This document shows positions 57,422-64,000 of a stretch of 64,000 nt of DNA, one piece after another (within the stretch, counting starts at the first letter, position 1; each line of letters starts with the position of its first letter). The notes under the pieces were generated by a model that was given only the letters and a program-made list of their open reading frames with translations, was not told the origin of the DNA and did no database searches. This stretch comes from Ampelomyces quisqualis (Eukaryota > Ascomycota > Dothideomycetes > Pleosporales > Phaeosphaeriaceae): the NCBI GenBank assembly GCA_018398575.1, contig JAGTXZ010000008.1, forward strand, positions 310,001-374,000, written 5' to 3'. A program made the position numbers and the translations under genes.

Positions 57422-58005
57422 ATGTCGACCAACGAATCCTCCACCTACACCCCAGACATTCCCTCCGAACCCGCCACCAAAATCACTGACGCAATCCACA
57501 TTGAACTTACACCACACGACCTCGATTCCCTTGCCGCCACGCGCTTCGTGCGCTCCCCTTCCGCAGGCGCTACAGTCCTCTTCATCGGCACAACCCGCGA
57601 CTCCTTCAACAATCTCCCCGTCTCATCACTAAGCTACACATCCTACACGCCGCTCGCTATATCAACACTCTACAAGATCGCCAGTAGTCCGTCCTCGTCC
57701 AAGTCCTCTCCTGATTTCCCATCCCAGTTCTAACATGCTCTACAGCCATTCTCCAAAAACACTCGTGCACTAAAATCGCCATCATCCACAAACTGGGCGA
57801 ATGTCCCATCGGCGAAGAGAGCATCGTCATAGCGGTTAGCGCGCCGCATCGCAAGGCAGCGTGGTTAGCGGGCGAAGAGGCGCTCGAGGAAACGAAGGAA
57901 AAGGCTGAGATTTGGAAGTTGGAGAGGTTTGAGGGGGGTGAGGGGGTGTGGAGGGCGAATCGGGATGGAGTGATGGGCGTCAAGGTTGAGGAGGGTGGGA
58001 AGTAG
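57422..58005 (+). CDS. cnxH: molybdopterin synthase catalytic (large) subunit, MoaE-like
   Basis: Two-exon model, 173 aa: 57422-57683 and 57746-58005, intron 62 nt with a TTCTAACATG branch. MoaE features in order: an N-terminal DAIHIELTPHDLDSLAATRF, SAGATVLFIGTTRDSF, YTSYTPLAISTLYKIA, then after the splice KIAIIHKLGECPIGEESIVI, AVSAPHRKAAWLAGEEALEE and an EIWKLERF block. The enzyme adds dithiolene sulfur to precursor Z with a MoaD-type partner (not in this window) to make molybdopterin, needed by nitrate reductase and related enzymes. The open frame upstream of 57422 has no ATG. Confidence 0.9.
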
Positions 58006-58760
58006 CGGGTCGGAAGGTTTTCTGGCGAAGTGAAGGATGTAGTGAGGAACTAGATGATGTGCTGTTGGAGGTGCAGTATCTGATCAACATTGTTGGTGTG
58101 CAAAAGGGCAGTGTGTCGAGACGGTCACTACGGTAGTCGAAGCTGATGATGATCGTTATGTATAGGAGTTTGGCGTGGCTGTGTTTCGGCCCTGCTGCAT
58201 TCTCATTTTTGTATGGCATATGCGTTCAGAGACGGCATCTTGTGCTTGCATCACGTTTGTGGCTTTCAAACCTCAACAATGGGACTGGGTAGCGGCAGAG
58301 GCGATGGGAAACTCGCATGCTAGCCCGCCCGTTCTCATGTATGGTAAATTAACTTCGGGTATCATGAGGGGCAAGATTGTGCTATCGAATACGGGTATTG
58401 CTTGCCGCTACGTGGAATCAGCCTCACGGTGCCTCGACATGTGTCTGAGTTACAATGCATCGGTAGCAGAATAGAGTAGCATCTGAGGCTGGTGTTTGCC
58501 TGTGGTACCGCAGACATAATTTTGTCCCATTTGAGACACATCAATATCCCTGATTCAGTGGCGTGTGAATGTTGAAAAAGTTGCTGGGTATCATTTCTTG
58601 AATTATACGACGAGCTCCGGCAGGCTGGTCGACTTGCACATGCCGGTGCATGGCGATCAATTTCGCAAAATTATAGAGATGCGCGCGTCGTATCTGATGG
58701 AGCTCCAGTCGTCTGTGTTGCCTCTGTTACTACAGACTTACTCGTACATAGTGAACGTAG
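58006..58760. other. intergenic, 755 bp between convergent genes
   Basis: No gene supported. Confidence 0.45.
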
Positions 58761-59267
58761 TCATTGGGATTTGTCGTTACCCCCATCTTTTTCGTCGTAT
58801 TCTATTCTCATTTCTCCAGAAGCAGCTATAAGCTCCGAGAAGTTTCTTGGTATGTCGTCCTCAGACTTGTATATGCTGTCGTAGTTCAGGCGCCTCCGTA
58901 AGCTTGCTTGTGCCTCTTTTAAATTGGCAATGTCGAACGTCCACATGGCGCCTCCTACAGCCATTATGCCGACGCTTGCACAGTTCATTGTAGCAAGGTT
59001 CAAGGCTTGTACAGCATCCGAAAAAGGGCTGAAGAATTCGTGAGGGTTTGTGTTTGGCTCGAAGAATTTGGGCATAACCCTGAGGTGCCGCCTCCACACG
59101 GCCTTGCGCGTTAGTGCAGTAGTTGCGAGCAGACACGCGCCTCCGAAAAAAAATACAGATAGCTGCCGCAGCGATCGTTGTGACGTAATAGGCGTGCCCT
59201 CGTAGATTGTCTCGGGTAGAGGTTGAGATGTTGGCATTGAGGGTGTTGTTGATGCCGGTCGAGCCAT
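58761..59267 (-). CDS. AIM11: Aim11-like mitochondrial membrane protein
   Basis: Single exon, 168 aa, ATG 59267. Two hydrophobic spans, LRQLSVFFFGGACLLATTAL and LNLATMNCASVGIMAVGGAM, flank TRKAVWRRHLRVMPKFFEPN. The second span runs into WTFDIANLKEAQASLRRRL. This arrangement and the GAMWTFDI/LR-repeat junction match the altered-inheritance-of-mitochondria protein 11 family. Function is unknown beyond the yeast mitochondrial inheritance phenotype. The C-terminus is acidic and soluble. Confidence 0.82.
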   Translation of the reverse strand: MARPASTTPSMPTSQPLPETIYEGTPITSQRSLRQLSVFFFGGACLLATTALTRKAVWRRHLRVMPKFFEPNTNPHEFFSPFSDAVQALNLATMNCASVGIMAVGGAMWTFDIANLKEAQASLRRRLNYDSIYKSEDDIPRNFSELIAASGEMRIEYDEKDGGNDKSQ

Positions 59268-59959
59268 CGGTCGGGCCTTTGGACACCTGGTCCGTTCAAT
59301 GCGTGGGAATAGATGGGGACGTTCGGCGATAATCCCTAGGTAATATAGCGCACAACAGTCTATTCAATATGCCATGCTGTTGGCAAGAGCGGACCTCCGA
59401 GAAGGTTCGTACGAGCAAGAAGGCTGATATGGCGCTACGAACTTGGCACCGGCAGTTCGACTGGTCCTAGGGAACGTTTGATCGTGTGACTTTCCGGCCT
59501 GATCGTAAAATGGTGGAATTGTATCGCAATGGTGCAAACTGCACATGTGGAGAGAAACGCGAAAAAGTTTGGATATCGAAGTCAAGTCCGAACGGCTGAA
59601 CTTCGGGCCGCCTGGTGGAAGTGGCCCCTCACTACTCCGTATACACCGTTTCGATACTACCTTTTCACCCCAAGTACGCAGTACAGTATGGATAATAATG
59701 GTACGGAGTAGGTTATGTACAACTAGGGGTTTCGCGTTAGATTACTTGAAACCTTGGCGAAAGGACCTGGGCTCCACCAATCGGCGTAACAACAAACAGC
59801 AGCGCGATCCAGACAACAACCTCAACCGGATCCTGCCATGTATCCAAAGACGATCGCACTAGGTCTTGGGTGACTTCTACACAGCAACACAACTTCCCTC
59901 CTTCTCCACCGCTTGACGAAGTCGCCCCGGACCCTGTCACAACAAAACGAAAGCGCACC
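59268..59959. other. intergenic, 692 bp, divergent upstream region
   Basis: Lies between AIM11 and the PD-(D/E)XK-like gene. It contains two copies of the repeated word (TACTCCGTA at 59633-59641, TACGGAGTA at 59702-59710) with AT-richer sequence between them. The frame upstream of 59960 is open to 59870 and could be the end of an unplaced first exon. Confidence 0.45.
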
Positions 59960-61274
59960 ATGTCGCATCGCAGGGACAGCCTAAAGCGGCAAAGAACGGA
60001 ACCTGAACCTGTTGACGAAGTCTTGCCTGAGCAAAGCGCGTCGCAACTCAGCAGCAGCACTTCGTTCCCGCTGCACGAAAAGACCACATTCAGCCCTCCT
60101 ACAAGTCGACTGTCCTCGAAACGATCCTCAAGCCTGACCCGTGAGACGCCCATCATACTCAGAAGTGCATGGCCTCCGGTGGTATTAGAGAGTCTGAACG
60201 GTCTGAAGGTCGCCCCACCAATGCACGTCGAGCGACTTGGTGATCTATTAGCCAACGGTGTCGACTCTCATTTTATACCCATAGGGTTGGAGGTACGTAG
60301 TTCTGTATAGTTGTGGCTGGCCAGATACTTATATTATTCTAGCAAGTCATCAAGAGCGATCCTAACGTAGGCTACCAAGTCATCAAATCGGCCGACTACG
60401 ACTCCGGCGATATCCGCTCTGCTGACGAGCTGACGGCTTTATGGGAGACGGTGAAGAACCTATTCCTCAATGCGCGCGACTGCAAGGATTGCAACCGCGA
60501 TGAGAAAGCGTGGTGTAATGATGTGTTACTGCCTCTTATTCATCTCGTAATGCGTATATACGGCAACGAGCAGTGGTGGTTCCAAAGCGTGTGCGCACAA
60601 TTTTCTCCAAACTCAAGTAATACTCAGCTAAATCATGAAGTCAATCCCAGTCTATCAATTCCGCATATCTCTCCGCAATACCCGGCCCAACCCTCAACGA
60701 CGCCAACCGCCTGAAACTCGTCGACTGTAAAACTGATTACGCCCTCTCATACTCTCATCGCCACCCTGCCTACTCATCACTATACAGTCGCCTAACTGCC
60801 GCAAACAAAGAAGATGTTTCGCACTCGCATGATACGTTCACAAAGCGGACAGCTCTCTTTTCGGGGTTTGAGGTCAAGCCCGCTTACGGAGTCCATACTG
60901 AGGCCGAGCTACAGATGAGTATATGGATCGCTGCAGCTTTGCGCAAGAAACAGCAACTCGCATCGACCGCACAGCTTCTTTTCGAGTCCGCTGCGATGGT
61001 TGAGCCTGCGTTCACTGTCATTGGCCATGGGCACTACGTATACTATGCCTATCCGCAGAATGAGCTTGTGGCGGGACGAAGTGGTGTGCACGTGCTGGGC
61101 CCGGATTCGGACCGCTTTGAGAAACTCGGGACGGATTCGATTCGTGGCATCTTTCAATTGGTTAGACTGTATGGAAACTTGCTCAAGTACGGAACAGACG
61201 AGGCCGAGGACGGGTATTGGGGTGGCTTTCTAGGCGTGGTACTTGAGAAGTTGGCTAACACATCTCCTGTATAA
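59960..61274 (+). CDS. fungal PD-(D/E)XK nuclease-like domain protein
   Basis: Three-exon model, 404 aa from ATG 59960: exons 59960-60292, 60343-60590 and 60641-61274; introns of 50 nt each, the second with a CAGCTAAAT branch. The N-terminal part is disordered and basic. The core shows DIRSADELTALWETVKNLFL, EKAWCNDVLLPLIHLVMRIY, LKLVDCKTDYALSYSHRHPA, ALFSGFEVKPAYGVHTEAEL and AFTVIGHGHYVYYAYPQNEL. Asp/Lys in VDCKTDYAL and Glu-x-Lys in GFEVKPAYG fit a PD-(D/E)XK-type site. This family is expanded and variable in filamentous ascomycetes; its role is unknown. The true start may be in an unplaced upstream exon, because relatives often have a longer N-terminus. Confidence 0.72.
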
Positions 61275-61860
61275 TTCGCACCTCTGTAACCAGTTGCCTA
61301 AGCCGTCTAGTTACGATGTAAGAGAAAGGGGTGCTCCGGATTCTTTTAGGCGAAATGCACATCGTTTAGTGTATCAGCGAAGCCACACTTCCTTGGTGAT
61401 GCAGGTCTACTGTACGCGTCGCTCTTAAATGTCACGATACAACTCTTCTAACGTTATCTATCGTACAGTCAGCTCGGCTCACCCTCAGAGGCTAACTACG
61501 ATACATGAGTAAATGATTTGAGCGATGATTAGAATCTAGGTGAATCCTTCGCGCCGGATGACGACAGCGCGTTGGATGTAAGCGACGGACACGATCTCAC
61601 GTGCCTGATTAGCGTACCAGCTTGACTGAAGTATCATTGCAGGAAAAAAAGGCTGCACTTGCAAGTCCTAGTCATAATGCGCCAATTCTATCGCCAGCTG
61701 TATCTTCAGCTCGACTTGGATGCGGGCGCAGCGAGCAAATTCACGACAACGCGATGCGAAGCCCAAGGACGCCCTGGCACGATTTGAGTGTGCTACATAA
61801 GCCTAAATCATGTGTGGCATTTCATTGATTTATGCGGATTCGCCTAAAACTCGGAAGCGT
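61275..61860. other. intergenic, 586 bp
   Basis: 3' flank of the PD-(D/E)XK-like gene; no gene supported. Confidence 0.4.
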
Positions 61861-62600
61861 GAGGCTTCGAGGGATCTGCTCCTCGTTGAAAGAGGTAGTT
61901 AATAATGTCAATTAGAGCTGTATACATAGCCAATAATGCGGGTGTAGATGGAGTCCCAATTGCAGCAGCAGTTTGGATCGGCACCGTGGTTAAGAAACTA
62001 TGTAATCATCTCCTTATCAGAGGTACAGATAGGGATGCTAGACATACTAGTAAAGGTCAAGTCTTAGAAGGATCGGGAGTAATACCTTAATACAGGTAGT
62101 TTATTTAGCCTAAACTGCTTACTGGTAACTAACCTTTTGCGAAGGAACAGTTCCTGCTAATTCTATTTTAAGAAGTTTACTTATCCTCTTAAAATCAATA
62201 TACAGTATTTTAGATTCTAGGCTTCCAAGTAATACATTAGTAAGCGGATAGAGGTAAGAGAATTAAAAACTAGAGTCTTGTCTATAAGACGTGCTCCGTA
62301 CTAATCAGATATATTACAAGTAGCCTACAAAACTAGATATTAATCTTCTAAATCTCTAGTAGGTTAAGGTAGATTTAGTACTGCTAGTTAAGCTAGAGCA
62401 AAGAGGCTTTAAAAGCAAACCTCCTAACGTAGTAGGTGTTATGAATACTGTTAGAAGCAAAACTATTCTCATATGCTGGTCAATCTGCTAGGGAGCTGTT
62501 CCAAATTTCTTGTGTAAGTAATGTTTTTATACTAACGTTTCAGCTGTAATTAACTTAGTGCTACGTAAAGGAGTAGTTGAGATGACTGTACGGAGTACTC
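61861..62600. repeat. second AT-rich block, likely decayed mobile DNA
   Basis: The stretch, most strongly 62090-62590, is rich in TA, TTA and CTA with stop codons in every frame. It ends with a TACGGAGTA word at 62589-62597. It resembles the block at 36131-37735 in composition. No intact open frame or terminal repeat is seen. RIP-altered transposon DNA is the likeliest origin (inference). Confidence 0.5.
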
Positions 62601-62604
62601 TGTA

Positions 62605-62820
62605 CTAGATCCCGAAGATGCCGTCATCGTTCGAACCGTTGCCGATCCATGCAGCTCCACACGTGTTGTTAACTCCGCGCCCGCCTGGCATTCCGACGCG
62701 TTCACTGACCCCGACACAGGCAGACTGCACTTTCTGTATACTTATCGAAATAACCAGAGCGAAGGAATAGCTGCGACCGGAATTCAGATTCTTCGCGATC
62801 GGCTCTACATACACGTTCAC
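62605..62820 (-). other. short open frame, possible gene fragment next to the AT-rich block
   Basis: 71 codons reading VNVYVEPIAKNLNSGRSYSF to NGSNDDGIFGI at normal GC, opening with GTG and ending at the edge of the AT-rich block. It may be the 3' remnant of a gene, or chance. Confidence 0.2.
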
Positions 62821-63004
62821 GCACTTGACAGCCTGCCGGGGCTAGCCCTACAACGACGGATGCCCTGTCGAAGCTGACTGCCCTACGAAGCTGAAATCTT
62901 GCCGTGACCTATCGCGACCATCCTCTGACTGCGCATAATCTGCACAGGAAGGAAGGACAGCTCGGGGGAGGATGGTCTGTAGTGGCGCATGATAAGAAGA
63001 CAAG

Positions 63005-64000
63005 ATGAGCGGGAATTGGGGGTACGGCACACTGTTCAAGATATTCGTTTGGGGATACCTTCTAGGAGGGTTGACCCTGCTACCAGCAGTTGCTGTACTT
63101 GCATGGTTCTGGATCACCACCAAGGCTGAAAATGACGGCCTAGAGCAACTGCGTACCGAAGACATCACGGGGCAATGCAGTACGTCTGATGGATCCACAC
63201 GCTGGAAGGACGATGATGGGACAAGCTTGGGTCTTGGGCTTGACGAGGAGATCTTAAGGAAACTGAACAGAAGAACAGACGATCCAGACAGCTTCGCTGG
63301 GTTCTTTGCCGTCTGTCGCGAGTATGTCCCGGGTGGCGTCAATGGCAAGCCTCCGGATCGCACGACTCCTGCTGGTGCTGTCGTGTCCATGGAAAGCCCC
63401 AGTGTCTATCAGTCCATGTACAGGAGTATATTTGACAGGAACAAGGCTGCAAGCCCTTCAATCGACGCAGCGAATGCTAGAAACAAGAAAGCGCGCAACG
63501 TCTTCTACGTTGTTCTACGGTATGTCCCTACCAGTCATCCATTGACACAAGGACTGACATTACACTAGATTAGGCCATCTCATGCTTTACGATAACGAAG
63601 ATCAACTCGAAGTCCGGCACGTCATCTCCCTTGCCCACTACCACACGGACATATATGCCGGAGGGGAGAAGATACCCGAAGGAGAGCTGTGGATCAAGCG
63701 GAACTGTACGCACAATTATCGCTAGCACATAGATAAATGTCCCATGCTTACAATCGCAGGCATCAGGCTCGTGCAACACCACAATGACAAGGACTTCGAC
63801 GATGCCAAATCGTTTTATCTTTTCTCGGACAACTGCTCTGAGAAGGAGGATTTCTACCACGCCATGTTACAGGCCCAGGAGCACCATCCTGACCACATGG
63901 ATCGCGAGGCTCATCCAGTTCCCCTAAAATTCGATACGCCAGACCTGGTCAAACTCGTTCAGCAGTTACATGCCTCCGAGGAGAACCTACATACTCGTTG
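63005..64000 (+). CDS. NVJ2: Nvj2-like PH/SMP lipid-transfer protein, 5' part (cut by window end)
   Basis: The visible exons are 63005-63519, 63569-63705 and 63760-64000; introns 49 and 54 nt. The N-terminus has one membrane anchor (YLLGGLTLLPAVAVLAWFWI). A linker includes PDSFAGFFAVCREYVPGGVN, followed by a PH-like domain assembled across both introns: NVFYVVLRLGHLMLYDNEDQ, EVRHVISLAHYHTDIYAGGE, ELWIKRNCIRLV, and SFYLFSDNCSEKEDFYHAML. This matches the start of Nvj2/TEX2-type proteins, which place an SMP lipid-transfer domain at nucleus-vacuole or ER-Golgi contacts. The SMP domain itself lies beyond the window. Confidence 0.87.

Overview
The window is nuclear DNA of a filamentous ascomycete. 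Coding regions are broken by many short GT-AG introns, about 45-117 nt, often with CTRAY-type branch sites. The gene content is eukaryotic and fungal: a Zn2Cys6 regulator, a class I cAMP phosphodiesterase, kinesin-5, Dcr2, Nop6, Aim11 and Nvj2. An Alt a 1-like secreted protein points to Dothideomycetes, probably Pleosporales; that placement is inference. Gene models below were built by hand from splice motifs and reading-frame continuity. Each multi-exon model was checked so that exon lengths sum to a multiple of three.

Region 1 (about 0.2-33 kb) is gene-dense core DNA. In order it holds an APH-like kinase, a hypothetical protein, a Zn2Cys6 transcription factor, two conserved unknown proteins (one with a 21-nt exon), a mitochondrial tRNA m1A58-type methyltransferase divergent from the phosphatase Dcr2, a secreted Ser/Thr-rich wall protein and a paraoxonase-like lactonase. 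These are followed by a cAMP phosphodiesterase with a GC-AG intron and a repeat-rich GC-rich leader, mitochondrial isoleucyl-tRNA synthetase, a PHAF1/UPF0183 protein and a kinesin-5.

Region 2 (about 33-50.6 kb) looks like an accessory compartment: gene-poor, with AT-rich blocks, two MITE-like elements with long terminal inverted repeats (36.56 and 49.16 kb), decaying coding sequences (39.4-40.0, 42.4-43.1, 44.1-44.8 kb), a low-GC but intact secreted subtilisin, a class II aldolase-like protein and the Alt a 1-like protein.

Region 3 (about 50.6-59.3 kb) is core again: a putative zinc-binding protein, a mitochondrial membrane/TPR-like protein divergent from NOP6, a GFA-family protein with an altered zinc motif, the large subunit of molybdopterin synthase, and AIM11.

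Region 4 (about 59.3-64 kb) has a fungal PD-(D/E)XK-like protein, then a second AT-rich block, then the 5' part of NVJ2, cut by the window end.

There is no biosynthetic cluster, CRISPR array, rRNA or recognisable tRNA. The most notable non-gene signals are the two MITEs, a nine-base word (TACGGAGTA) found seven times in non-coding DNA, and the decayed genes clustered with them.
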